From assembly GCF_001908725.1 (NCBI RefSeq), contig NZ_CP018725.1:62001-126000 (forward strand): 64,000 nt of DNA. Reading direction: 5' to 3'. Shown here one piece after another: positions 17,931 to 26,210 of the stretch. A program made the position numbers and the translations under genes. The notes below the pieces were generated by a model, which did not search any database, was not told the origin of the DNA, and was given only the letters and a program-made list of their open reading frames with translations. Numbering within the stretch: position 1 is the stretch's first letter; every line of letters begins with the position of its first letter. The stretch comes from Xanthomonas vesicatoria ATCC 35937. Its GTDB lineage: Bacteria > Pseudomonadota > Gammaproteobacteria > Xanthomonadales > Xanthomonadaceae.

Positions 17931-18362
17931 TCAGCCATCTTTGCGAAGGGTGTAAGTCTTGGTTCCCAGGATAGCGCCCGTCTTATCTCGCACCAAGCGA
18001 TGCGCTTGCTTGAAGTGAGGGCACAAGCGGTGCCGGAGTGCTCTCGCCAGGCGTCGGTGATGCCCTGGCATAGCCACGAAATCCAGGATCCAGAGTTGAT
18101 CACCTTCGTTCCAGTCGCTAATCGGCAGGAACGGAGGATCTTGCAGAACCAAATGACTGGCGGTTTCAGGCGTTAGATATGCCCATAAGGCGTAGCCGGT
18201 CCATACCCCATCGTCGTCTTCGATCGTGACGAACTGGCCTAGGCGAATCGCAGGCCATAGCCACACATAAGCCGCTGCGATACTGAACTTCTTGCGGTCA
18301 GTCTTGAACAGGAGTTGCATCGCCAGGCCAAGCGCCTGCGCATCAACGGCATTAGGTTGCAT
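17931..18362 (-). CDS. HlyC-like toxin-activating lysine acyltransferase
   Basis: The 143-residue protein aligns along its length with HlyC as I remember it: PAIRLGQF matches PAIRANQY, WTGYALWAYL matches the CSWANL region and GDQLWILDFVAMPG matches GDRKWFIDWIAPFG. HlyC family members transfer acyl groups from acyl-ACP to protein. The catalytic Asp is kept (Asp94). The place of the catalytic His of HlyC reads TDRKKFS with no His, so the chemistry may differ. HlyC-like proteins also work in siderophore-microcin maturation (MceI/MchD). Its start overlaps the end of the SelO-like gene by 11 bases, so the two are coupled. Confidence 0.82.
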   Translation of the reverse strand: MQPNAVDAQALGLAMQLLFKTDRKKFSIAAAYVWLWPAIRLGQFVTIEDDDGVWTGYALWAYLTPETASHLVLQDPPFLPISDWNEGDQLWILDFVAMPGHHRRLARALRHRLCPHFKQAHRLVRDKTGAILGTKTYTLRKDG

Positions 18363-20166
18363 GGGCGGTAGTGGATCTCAATGTCTGCGCTGCAAGGGCA
18401 GCGTCAGGGAAGGTGAGCAGTGAGGCAGGAACGGTTGCACGCCCGGTCAAGCCTAGACCTACCAGATAGCTGGTGGGTTCGCAGTCGACAAGCACGACGG
18501 TTCGATAGCCGGAATTGCTGATGCCCAGTGTCTCTTCTGCGACTTCGGCGCCGAAGAGCAGTGTTCCGCCACACACGCGTGGCCCATCCAGCTGGACTGT
18601 ATAGGCCATACGATGCGTATCAAAGAAATACAAAGCGGTGGACACGTGATCGCTTGCGTAGCCTAGGACAAGCCAGTGTGATGGTAGGCCTTTCCAGACA
18701 CGGCGCGAGACCGCGACCTCGGTTGCGATAAATGCCGAGACCCGCTCGGGTCCCGACGACCGATCCGCAAGGATTGACCGCACCAGCTTGATCGCCCGGC
18801 GCTTGGATACGCGATAGGAAAGGCGTGCTCGTGGTCTCACCCAGCGGTTGGCCGCACAAAGATGAAGATCCGCGTTCGGGAGTGTGCGCAGAAACGCTAC
18901 GATCTCTTCGCCAAGCTGAGACCCCTGGGTTGCTTTACCTCTGAGGTGGTCGGAGAGCCAATCGTGGCGCTCGTTGTGCTTTGTGGGCTGATCGAATGCA
19001 TAGTCAAGGCGTTGTTGTTCGCGGTAGTAGCGCGCAATGAGCGTATTAAACTGCAACACCTCTTGGCTTGACTCAGGCAAAGCACACGCTTCTGCACAGT
19101 GATGGAGAAACGCAGCTTCCATGTGATGCTCGATCTGGAAGAGCAGTCGATCGATGTTGGCGATTGCCTTGTCAAAGCGGGAATACTTCTTGAAGAAATA
19201 GGCAAGCGATGGAAGCGAGTGGCGAACATCACGTATCTCATCGCCGAAGAAGTGACGATGTCCATCTGTGCCATGCTTCCAGCTAGGAACTGCGCGGAAG
19301 CCGCCGAAATCCAGGAACTGCGCGTTCAATGTGATGTTGTCACTTGTCGGGCGTCCGGTCCAAAGGCGATGCGCGCGACTTGCCGCAATTTGCTCGGCAA
19401 GGCGGAGGTAGAGCCCAGACAAGTTAACGCCTAAGCCGCTGGGATTGCCGGCATCGCGCTGTGCATGTTCGTCGGCAAAGTGGATGGCATCTCTGACCCG
19501 CGGGCTATCTTGAAATTGATCACTGTCGGCGTTGCCTGCTGTTCCGAAATACAGGCTGCGCTCGAAATGCGCCAAGCGCAGGAAAGCGGGCCTGATCAGA
19601 ATGGCGCAACGCTCCGGTTCGTCTGCGTCGGTGCGTGCCAGGGAGAAGCCGGCATCAATGATGGCAACGATGGGCACTGCCCCGTGGGGGAGTTCTGCGT
19701 TGAGGATCTCGCTAGCAACTGCCTCGCGTATGGCATCGTAAAGATAGAGACAGCCATGGGAGTGTGACCAATCATGCGCCTCGGAGACCAATGGCGTAGG
19801 GCCGGTTCCTTTGGCGATGAGCATGCCATCGGAGCCACAGCGGCCACTCCCTCCGTGGATCGCCCCACCGCTCCCACCATAGCGATCAGCGCCCAGTGTC
19901 TGGCGTCCGAAGCTGCCGGCAACGCAGTGAGCTTCGAGAGAGGTCACGGCAAAGCGCTCAAGCAAGGACGCTGAGATGCTGGTCCGAGTGGGCTTGTCGT
20001 GGATGGCAATGCCCAAGTCATGAAACCAGCGCTCATTGAGCCAAAGCACGGAAGCATCTGGCAGCTTTCCCACTGGGAAGGGCACGAGCATCGAAGTGCT
20101 CACGCTGGCGAGGTTCAACAGGTTGGGGGCGTTCTTGTCATCCATGTCCCAGTAGTCATTGGGCAT
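18352..20166 (-). CDS. SelO-like pseudokinase (putative protein AMPylase family)
   Basis: The 604-residue protein starts at ATG 20166 with AGGA six bases upstream. Motifs match SelO/YdiU: FAVTSLEAHCVAGSFG, a glycine-rich YGGSGGAIHGGSGR, the lysine strand MLIAKGTGPTP (Lys about 119) and the helix REAVASEILNA. A metal-site region follows, TSDNITLNAQFLDFGGF, with Asn about 277 and Asp about 286 at the positions of the SelO N...D(Y/F)G motif. SelO enzymes transfer AMP to hydroxyl side chains. The C-terminal 250 residues are unlike ordinary SelO. Gene coupling to a HlyC-like acyltransferase suggests a joint modification reaction, perhaps on the exported protein encoded nearby. Confidence 0.78.
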   Translation of the reverse strand: MPNDYWDMDDKNAPNLLNLASVSTSMLVPFPVGKLPDASVLWLNERWFHDLGIAIHDKPTRTSISASLLERFAVTSLEAHCVAGSFGRQTLGADRYGGSGGAIHGGSGRCGSDGMLIAKGTGPTPLVSEAHDWSHSHGCLYLYDAIREAVASEILNAELPHGAVPIVAIIDAGFSLARTDADEPERCAILIRPAFLRLAHFERSLYFGTAGNADSDQFQDSPRVRDAIHFADEHAQRDAGNPSGLGVNLSGLYLRLAEQIAASRAHRLWTGRPTSDNITLNAQFLDFGGFRAVPSWKHGTDGHRHFFGDEIRDVRHSLPSLAYFFKKYSRFDKAIANIDRLLFQIEHHMEAAFLHHCAEACALPESSQEVLQFNTLIARYYREQQRLDYAFDQPTKHNERHDWLSDHLRGKATQGSQLGEEIVAFLRTLPNADLHLCAANRWVRPRARLSYRVSKRRAIKLVRSILADRSSGPERVSAFIATEVAVSRRVWKGLPSHWLVLGYASDHVSTALYFFDTHRMAYTVQLDGPRVCGGTLLFGAEVAEETLGISNSGYRTVVLVDCEPTSYLVGLGLTGRATVPASLLTFPDAALAAQTLRSTTAHAT

Positions 20167-20440
20167 TTCGCTTCCTTGTTTCTGCAATTGTTGCGACTTC
20201 GCGTTCGATCGGCTTTGGTGATGCTACCAACCTGACGGCAGTTCGTGCTTCTGCTGCTTGGATTTCCGAAAACCACGGGACATCACGACTGCATAGACCA
20301 TTGCCTGGAAATCGGCACAGGGCATGGAGAAAGTCAGATCTGTACAGTTCTTATTCATTTTCTAATATAACTATTAATCATGCGTAGGGGCGCAATTGCT
20401 GACCCAGCCGTAGCGCGAAAATTCTACTAAAGAATCAAAC

Positions 20441-20478
20441 AGCAAGAGCGCACTTATGGTTTCTGCTTTGCAGAAACC
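20441..20478 (-). other. Candidate oriT of IncQ/RSF1010 type
   Basis: Read on the minus strand, a 9-bp inverted repeat (GGTTTCTGC, AAA loop, GCAGAAACC) is followed by ATAAGTGCGCTCTT. RSF1010/R1162 oriT has the same layout: a GTTTCTC inverted repeat followed by TAAGTGCGCCCT, nicked after TAAGTGCG. A MobA-type relaxase with intact motifs begins 180 bases away at 20658. Both features together make this a well-supported transfer origin, though function is untested. Confidence 0.8.
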
Positions 20479-20503
20479 GTGCGCCAACGCTGCGCGTCGG
20501 TGC

Positions 20504-20544
20504 GGTGGCTTCGCCACCTCGTTGCCTATGCTCCGCAAGGCAAC
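20504..20544. repeat. Two hairpins between oriT and the relaxase gene
   Basis: GGTGGC-TTC-GCCACC at 20504-20518 and GTTGCC...GGCAAC at 20521-20544 form adjacent stem-loops. They may help relaxosome assembly or control relaxase expression. The rest of 20167-20440 is AT-rich and shows no gene. Confidence 0.5.
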
Positions 20545-20657
20545 ACAGCCACTTCAAAACCCTGTGATCAAGGTCTCTCTGCTGTCGAGTTCGCTTTTCT
20601 CTCGACATGGGATGTTATGCCGCTTCTTTGTGTGCTCCACAAGCAGGAGTTTCACAA

Positions 20658-22091
20658 ATGGCGATTTATCACGCAACAATGAAGTCTTTTAGCCGAGGCA
20701 ACGGCGACTCGTCGGTCGCAGCAGCGGCTTACCGAGCAGGGTTTGATCTGCTCGATACGAGCACAGGGCTTGGTCACAATTATTCCCACCGAGGCGGTGT
20801 CGATTTTCACCAGATGCTTGCGCCAAAGGGCGCGCCCTCGTGGTGCTTCGATGCGCAGTATTTTTGGAACGCGAACGAAGCGGCCGAGACTCGCAAGAAC
20901 GCGCGCGTTTGCCGAGAAGTCGAGGTGTCGCTTCCGCATCAACTCGATCCACACCAACGAAGAGTGCTCGCTTTGGCGCTGGGTCAATTGCTCGTCGAAC
21001 GCTTCCAAGTGGCCGTGCTGGTGGCAGTCCACACGCCAAGCAAGCTGGGTGATCAGCGCAACCACCATGTGCATTTGCTGATGTCAGCCAGACAAGTCGG
21101 TCCGGGTGGGCTCGGTGAGCGCGCCTGCGCTGAGTTTGACGCCCGACAAGGCGGCGGCACACGAGCGTTGCGGCAAATCCGCAGAGACATTGCAACAGTC
21201 ATCAATGCGCATCTGAAAAATGCCGGCAACGCGGCTCGTGTGGATCATCGCAGTCTCCGAGCACAAGCGCAGGAGGCCGCGCGCAATGGGGAGTTTGAAC
21301 GCGCCCGCGAACTCACTCGCAGGCCTGGCAAGCACTTGGGCAAAGCCAAAGTCGCGGTGATGCGATACACGGTTCCAGGCAAGAACGGTAAGAGCATCAT
21401 TACTGTCAATGAGTTGGAGAGCGCGGAGCGTCAGCGTTTCACCATCTGTCACGAAATTGCCCACGTGGTGCTTGGACTTCCCTCCAAACACGAAGAAGTG
21501 CCGCAGTGGGGATACGCCAAGCGCGACCCCAACGAGGTGTTTTGTGACGTCTTTGCTTCTGAACTGCTGATGCCCTACAAGGAGTGGCTGGCATCAGTTC
21601 CCAAGGACGAACCCTCTCTTGCGCTGATCGAGCAGATGGCCGTGCGGTTTGGCACCTCCTTTCCTGCCGCCGCTTCACGCTACGCTAGCCTCACTGACTA
21701 TCCATGTGCATTCGTCACCATGGAGCGTGGCGTCGTGCGCTACTCAGTGCTCTCCAAAGCCCTGCGCGAGGTCAAGGCATGGATCCCGCCAAGGGCCAGC
21801 ATCCCGTCTGGTTCTGTGACGTATCGCTTACGCGAGTTAGGGGGCAATGGCACCGACTCAGATTGGGTGCCACAAGATATCTGGTTTGAGAACTGGGAAA
21901 AGGGTCTTGAGCTTTGCGAGATCGGCAGGCACTTTTCGCTAAGGGACACCACGACATCATTGCTGTGGTTCGACCAAGAAGAGCTCCCAGAAGTTGAGCA
22001 TGACCGCTTTGGAAAGCGCTGGGAGGACGACGGGGGCTTGCCCGAACTTACGGGTGAATTGACTTGGGGCAAGGGCACTAGACATCGTTGA
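20658..22091 (+). CDS. MobA/MobL relaxase fused to an ImmA/IrrE metallopeptidase domain
   Basis: The 477-residue protein starts at ATG 20658 after AGGAG. Residues 1-240 are a MobA/MobL relaxase: MAIYHATMKSFSRG, the tyrosine in AAAAYRAG, the acidic REVEVSLP motif and HUH in QRNHHVHLL. From about residue 240 it becomes an ImmA/IrrE zinc peptidase: FTICHEIAHVVLGLP gives HExxH (His265, Glu266, His269), and EVFCDVFASELLMP gives the third ligand (Glu293) and the family LLMP motif. The last 100 residues match the C-terminal part seen in ImmA-like proteins. ImmA proteases cut XRE repressors to switch on mobile elements, so one protein could join DNA nicking to repressor cleavage. The reading frame is continuous across the joint. 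Confidence 0.85.
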   Translation: MAIYHATMKSFSRGNGDSSVAAAAYRAGFDLLDTSTGLGHNYSHRGGVDFHQMLAPKGAPSWCFDAQYFWNANEAAETRKNARVCREVEVSLPHQLDPHQRRVLALALGQLLVERFQVAVLVAVHTPSKLGDQRNHHVHLLMSARQVGPGGLGERACAEFDARQGGGTRALRQIRRDIATVINAHLKNAGNAARVDHRSLRAQAQEAARNGEFERARELTRRPGKHLGKAKVAVMRYTVPGKNGKSIITVNELESAERQRFTICHEIAHVVLGLPSKHEEVPQWGYAKRDPNEVFCDVFASELLMPYKEWLASVPKDEPSLALIEQMAVRFGTSFPAAASRYASLTDYPCAFVTMERGVVRYSVLSKALREVKAWIPPRASIPSGSVTYRLRELGGNGTDSDWVPQDIWFENWEKGLELCEIGRHFSLRDTTTSLLWFDQEELPEVEHDRFGKRWEDDGGLPELTGELTWGKGTRHR

Positions 22092-22204
22092 TCAGTAACA
22101 TGTCTTGGGCGTGGCCTTAGCCTAACTCTTAGCTCATTTCTCAGAGCTTCAACCTGCAGGAAAAAGCGGCGTCTATAGGCATAAATGAATGATTAGGTGC
22201 ACCG

Positions 22205-22657
22205 ATGACTGATGTATTTTCCTTTGAAGTGCTCCACTTGGTCGGTTCGGGTCTTACACCCGACTTTGCTGGGCTTGGCGTGGTGTTTTACACCAGCCTC
22301 AATCATCTTCCGTTTCTCCAACTTGCCTCTGATTCGCATGTCCCTAAGCTGCCAGTTGTCGGCAGTCATGAGATCGCAACTCAATTGTTAGAGGTGTCCC
22401 GGGTCCAGTCTTGTTGGCACGACGGGTTTCATTTTGTGGATATGAGTAAGGAGTGTCTGACACATCTGGCACAGTTCGTTTCACCCCCGCTGCCAGAGGC
22501 GGGTGATTTTATCCCAGCGCTTACCGGGGCAAGACTCATGACCGCATCATTGGCTTCTCTGGTGGAAGGCATTGCGCATGTCGGGATCATTTCTAACCGA
22601 CGTGAGTTGCTATTGTTCTCTGGTGGGAAGTGCGTGCTGGCCGAGAAAATCGCATGA
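22205..22657 (+). CDS. DAC-like sensor-domain protein (degenerate diadenylate cyclase fold)
   Basis: The 150-residue protein resembles the DisA/DAC fold in outline. DGFHFVD (Asp73-Gly74) stands where cyclases have DGA, and LTGARLMTASLASLVEGIAHVGIIS is where they have GTRHR followed by an Ala-rich helix and a VVS strand. The RHR motif is replaced by ARLMT, so it is probably a nucleotide-binding sensor of the DACN type rather than an active cyclase. It overlaps the Cap15-like effector gene by four bases (ATGA), a strong sign of joint action. The assignment rests on motif pattern, not on a profile search. Confidence 0.6.
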   Translation: MTDVFSFEVLHLVGSGLTPDFAGLGVVFYTSLNHLPFLQLASDSHVPKLPVVGSHEIATQLLEVSRVQSCWHDGFHFVDMSKECLTHLAQFVSPPLPEAGDFIPALTGARLMTASLASLVEGIAHVGIISNRRELLLFSGGKCVLAEKIA

Positions 22658-23322
22658 GATCTGTCACTGCTAGCTTTCCCGAAATTCGGAAGCTTCTCAA
22701 AATTGCTGGATACGCGGTGCTTTGTCTAAGTGCCGCCATCGCGACCGGTTTGGTCTACTACGGTGGCCAGAAGTGGCCGGATGCGTTGCCCAGGGCCTCT
22801 TCGATCTCAATCGTGGTGATTACCGTCGCCTTGAATTTTCTAGCTGAGACGAGATGGATTTATCCCTTGATCGCTAAGCTTACGAGGCGTCCACTTGTTC
22901 ACGGGCTCTGGGTTGGGCATCTGACATCAGACTACGGTGTACGAGAAGGAAGGCCGTCGTTGGACCCTATTAGGATTTTCTTTGTTATTCGCCAAAGTTA
23001 CTTGCACGCATCGATTGAGTCGCACACCAAGACCCAAGAATCTTATTCAACGATTGAACACCTGGAAAAGAGTGAGAAAACGGGGGCGGGCCATCTTGAG
23101 TATGTTTTTGAAATGGTCCGAACTGCGCATAGCGAGAACAAGATCACAATCGGTTATGGGAAGCTTCGGCTTCTGGATCAGGGGAAGTCGATGTCGGGGG
23201 ACTACTGGACCAATTCTCCAACGCAGGGTCAGTTGAAAGTGGTCTTGGTCACGCGTGACTGCGAGGAAATTAATTCTTTTGAGTCTGCATCAGCGGTCGC
23301 AGAGAAACTGGGGAAGGCTTAA
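22654..23322 (+). CDS. Cap15-like 2-TM beta-barrel effector
   Basis: The 222-residue protein has two transmembrane helices (about 16-38 and 49-72). A beta-rich domain of about 140 residues follows with the Cap15 pattern: LVHGLWVGHLTSDYG, then IRIFFVIRQSYLHASIESHTKTQESYS, then LEYVFEM and KSMSGDYWTN...GQLKVVLV. Cap15 is a CBASS effector whose barrel binds a cyclic nucleotide and whose helices disrupt the inner membrane to abort phage infection. No CD-NTase gene is adjacent; the partner is the DAC-like gene just upstream. The ATG at 22654 is preferred to a GTG at 22630 because of the ATGA overlap. Confidence 0.75.
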   Translation: MRSVTASFPEIRKLLKIAGYAVLCLSAAIATGLVYYGGQKWPDALPRASSISIVVITVALNFLAETRWIYPLIAKLTRRPLVHGLWVGHLTSDYGVREGRPSLDPIRIFFVIRQSYLHASIESHTKTQESYSTIEHLEKSEKTGAGHLEYVFEMVRTAHSENKITIGYGKLRLLDQGKSMSGDYWTNSPTQGQLKVVLVTRDCEEINSFESASAVAEKLGKA

Positions 23323-23427
23323 AACCTGCTTTTACGAAGTGATTTCGGTTATGGATGCGGGGCGTGGGCGGGTTTGAGCTGCTAACGTAGTTTCATCCAT
23401 TGACGATACAGATACCAAGAGGTCAGA

Positions 23428-24015
23428 ATGAAAATTCCAGATACTGAACCTAGCGGCATACCTGAGGAAGGCTCGCCACATAGGCTATGGGGGATGCTCT
23501 CACAAAAATTCCCATGGCTAAAAAATCGGGGTCCACATGCTTACATGTTTGGGGTTGTTGCATTGGGAGCCCTGCTTTTAGTCGGCGGCGCTATCACCGG
23601 TCGTTCTAAACTTCTCATTGCTGCACAGTATCTCTTCCTTCTTGCGGGTGCCGTGCAAATACTCGCGGCTGTCTATCTATCGAGCAATCAGGCTGGGCAT
23701 TTGCGCGGCCTCATCGATCAAGAGAAAGAAAGGCCGACAGAATTTGTTCGCGCAGTTCAGTTAACACGCGCAAAAATTGATCTCTTGGATCAGATATGGC
23801 GCGAAAATCCTCCTGATATTGGTCGTCTCGGTTCGAACATCGCCAATGCTCAGAAAAAATATTCAGACTTGGAGTCGCAGCAGAGTTCGCCAGACGAAGA
23901 ATACTTAGTTCTAACGCAGGCTGACATTGCGAACGCGCTACTCACGGCATCATCAAATACTGCTTGTGGCACCCTGCTGGTAGTCGTCGGAACATTGGTT
24001 CCGCTTTTCAGCTAA
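23428..24015 (+). CDS. Three-TM membrane protein with a coiled-coil loop, unknown function
   Basis: The 195-residue protein has hydrophobic segments at about 38-58, 66-87 and 173-195, with a charged helical region between the second and third (HLRGLIDQEKERPTEF ... AKIDLLDQIW). AGAGGTC precedes the ATG. It follows the Cap15-like gene by 105 bases on the same strand and could belong to the same module. The family is not recognized. Confidence 0.6.
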   Translation: MKIPDTEPSGIPEEGSPHRLWGMLSQKFPWLKNRGPHAYMFGVVALGALLLVGGAITGRSKLLIAAQYLFLLAGAVQILAAVYLSSNQAGHLRGLIDQEKERPTEFVRAVQLTRAKIDLLDQIWRENPPDIGRLGSNIANAQKKYSDLESQQSSPDEEYLVLTQADIANALLTASSNTACGTLLVVVGTLVPLFS

Positions 24016-24425
24016 TTAATCTTACGAAAGCTAAAAACGCCAGTGCGGCAAAAGCGATTGCAACCGACCACTTCTGATATTTTAACATTGCGCCCATTTC
24101 TATTCCTTTTCTTTTAACGTAGGGCGACTTTTATTTTTGTCAACAATTGGCGATGTCTGCTTGTCTTCTTTTTTGGGTGTGTCACACGAGTGATGTTTGA
24201 TCACGTATGCAATAAAAGCTAGCGATCGGTTTTTCACGAGCATCTAAGGCCGGATCCGATATGTAGAGATTCTGTCTTGCTTTTGATCTATGGGCTTTCG
24301 CTTGGCGAAAATCTAATCTTTGTAGGTTAGATAAGTGTGCTGTAACCCTTGTAATCGTTGAGGGCCCTGCAACAAGTCAAAGTGCGCAGATGTGATTGGT
24401 GTAGGTCTGTGCGAGCCGGTTTAAC
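24016..24425. other. AT-rich intergenic region without a gene
   Basis: I see no supported reading frame. Short inverted repeats occur around 24298-24330. It lies at the 3' side of the second integrase. Confidence 0.4.
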
Positions 24426-25835
24426 TTATGGCGCCTTCGCCCTCGCTTGGAAGGCGAGCGCTACCGCTGATGCCATATTCTCGGGACTAAGAGTCAACAA
24501 CTGCTTCACCACCTCGTCGACATCTTTGCCAGCGCCGCCTTGGCGTTCAAGCTGTTCGAGCTTCCTACCCAGTGCCACGGGATCCGGGTTGAAGTAGCGC
24601 ATGAAGGTTTTCAGATCCTTGTGGCCTGAGATCCTTGCTGCTTCCGCTGGATTGAGGTGGTGTCCCATTTCGGTGATGCGGGTGTGGCGAAGATCATGCA
24701 TGCGCGCGGTCAATATATCGGGGTCACCGAGCTTCTCGGCTACCTGCCCACGCACCCGATCCCAGGCCTGAGTGACGGTGTCTGCCCGAATACGCTTGCC
24801 GCGTGAACTCACAAAGACCGCTCCTTTCTTTGTTTCGCTGGCTTCAAAGCGCGCAGCGATCAAGGCCATGGGCTCTGAGGTCAGCGGGATCACGCGCTCA
24901 TTGTATTTGCCATTCTTGGCCTTGGTCTCGCGAAGTCGGGCGGTCTTTTTCTTGAAGTTGATGTCCGCCCAATCGAGCTTCACGCATTCGGAGCGGCGGG
25001 CTGCGGTCATGCGCGCAAAGCGAATGACATCGGCCGTTGCCGGGTCGGTCCGCCCAGCATCCAGCTGCGCAACGATGGCGTTCCATTCCTCCTCGGTGAG
25101 CGTCCGGTCGCGCGAGTCGTCCGAGTTGAGGGATTTCAAGCTCTTGATCGGCGAGCGCAGATCGATCTGCCAGGTCTCGTGCGCAATCCGAAAAAGGTTC
25201 CGGATCGTGGTCAGGGCTCGCTTTTTGCTCCCCTGGGCCATCGGGAGCGTGGTGCCGTCTCGCTTGACCTTGATGTATGAGTTCACGAACGAGCTGGCAT
25301 GGCGTCCCAGGAAGTCATCCTGAGTCAAATCCTTGGCCAGCTTGCGGGTGAGGTGGGGCATGCCGGTGTGGCTCAACCCAAGACCGTTGCCGCCTCCCAA
25401 GAAGAGATAGGCATTAGAGTGGTCGGTTCTGACCGACGCGTGCTTGATCAGCCCATCATCGATTTCTTGGACAAACCGGCGCAGCAGATCCCCGAAGGTC
25501 CAAGCCTCGGCAGTGTGGGCATACGGGGTTTGCCGAAGCTCTAAGGAGGCGTGTTCTCGGCGGACATAGGCCTCGGCCATGAGCCGTGCAGCGTCGATGT
25601 GATGCTCAGTGTTCGGGGGCGCTTTGGGGTCGACGGGGTAGCGCACCAGCGGAAACTTCAACGCCTGCCCGTCGAGGGACCTTCGGATACGCGCCTCCCA
25701 CCTGAGTTGCCCATCCGTCCTGAGCGTCACGCCCGCCACCGAGCTAACGGCCTGGGAGGCCTTGATGCCGCGCGGAAGCGTGCCAGTGAAGGTCTTGGTG
25801 CGCCCCGGTTTGACAGCTGCTTTGGCTTTGCTCAC
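24426..25835 (-). CDS. Tyrosine integrase next to tRNA-Arg
   Basis: The 469-residue site-specific recombinase has its catalytic set as Arg in MTAARRSECVKL (about 278), HDLRHTRITEMGHHL (about 379-382), His in ISGHKDL and Tyr in FMRYFNPD (about 413). The N-terminus has the arm-binding region (GQLRWEARIRRSLDG). The start codon is only 29 bases from tRNA-Arg(CCT), so that tRNA is its probable attachment site. It is the likely integrase of the mobilizable island to its left, which carries oriT and relaxase. A distal att copy was not found. Confidence 0.92.
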   Translation of the reverse strand: MSKAKAAVKPGRTKTFTGTLPRGIKASQAVSSVAGVTLRTDGQLRWEARIRRSLDGQALKFPLVRYPVDPKAPPNTEHHIDAARLMAEAYVRREHASLELRQTPYAHTAEAWTFGDLLRRFVQEIDDGLIKHASVRTDHSNAYLFLGGGNGLGLSHTGMPHLTRKLAKDLTQDDFLGRHASSFVNSYIKVKRDGTTLPMAQGSKKRALTTIRNLFRIAHETWQIDLRSPIKSLKSLNSDDSRDRTLTEEEWNAIVAQLDAGRTDPATADVIRFARMTAARRSECVKLDWADINFKKKTARLRETKAKNGKYNERVIPLTSEPMALIAARFEASETKKGAVFVSSRGKRIRADTVTQAWDRVRGQVAEKLGDPDILTARMHDLRHTRITEMGHHLNPAEAARISGHKDLKTFMRYFNPDPVALGRKLEQLERQGGAGKDVDEVVKQLLTLSPENMASAVALAFQARAKAP

Positions 25836-25864
25836 TTAGCGTCTCCCTGTATCCTTGGACGGAT

Positions 25865-25941
25865 GGCCCCGTGGCACAATTGGATAGCGCGCGTCCCTCC
25901 TAAGGACGAGGTTGCTGGTTCGAACCCAGCCGGGGTCACCA
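25865..25941 (+). tRNA. tRNA-Arg (anticodon CCT)
   Basis: The cloverleaf is complete: acceptor arms GGCCCCG/CGGGGTC, a D arm with GGATAGCGC, an anticodon arm with loop CTCCTAA (anticodon CCT), a T arm around GGTTCGAACCC and an encoded 3' ACCA. It lies between two divergently placed recombinase regions, a common integration hotspot. Confidence 0.96.
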
Positions 25942-26049
25942 CTTTTCTGACAATCGGTTGAGCGGGCCGGTCGTTGCCACAGACTTACCACATTCGGGCT
26001 GGACTTCAACGCAAAGCCTTGTCCTGGTTGGGTCTTAGTGTAGCGACGT

Positions 26050-26100
26050 TGTCCCTCCTAAAGGGGAAGGTCGCCCGTTCGAATCGGGCCGGGGTCACCA
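26050..26100 (+). other. tRNA-Arg-like 3' fragment, candidate attachment-site remnant
   Basis: TGTCCCTCCTAAAGG, a complete T arm (GCCCG-TTCGAAT-CGGGC) and CGGGGTCACCA repeat the 3' half of tRNA-Arg(CCT) with changed stems. No matching 5' acceptor strand is found upstream, so it is not a full tRNA. It sits 111 bases before the end of the second integrase gene, as expected for an att site from an earlier insertion. Confidence 0.65.
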
Positions 26101-26210
26101 AGAATCAATGGTTTAGCGACACGCGCGCATTGCCCATTTCGCTTATTAGGGCGCATATCCACAGGGGTTGGTCACAGTGGACACAGCTGCATTGGCGTCG
26201 TGGACCGCCC

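Noticed and set aside
26030..26100. A second complete tRNA gene
   Set aside because: The T arm and 3' end are good, but no 5' acceptor strand or D arm pairs with them, so only a tRNA-like fragment is called.
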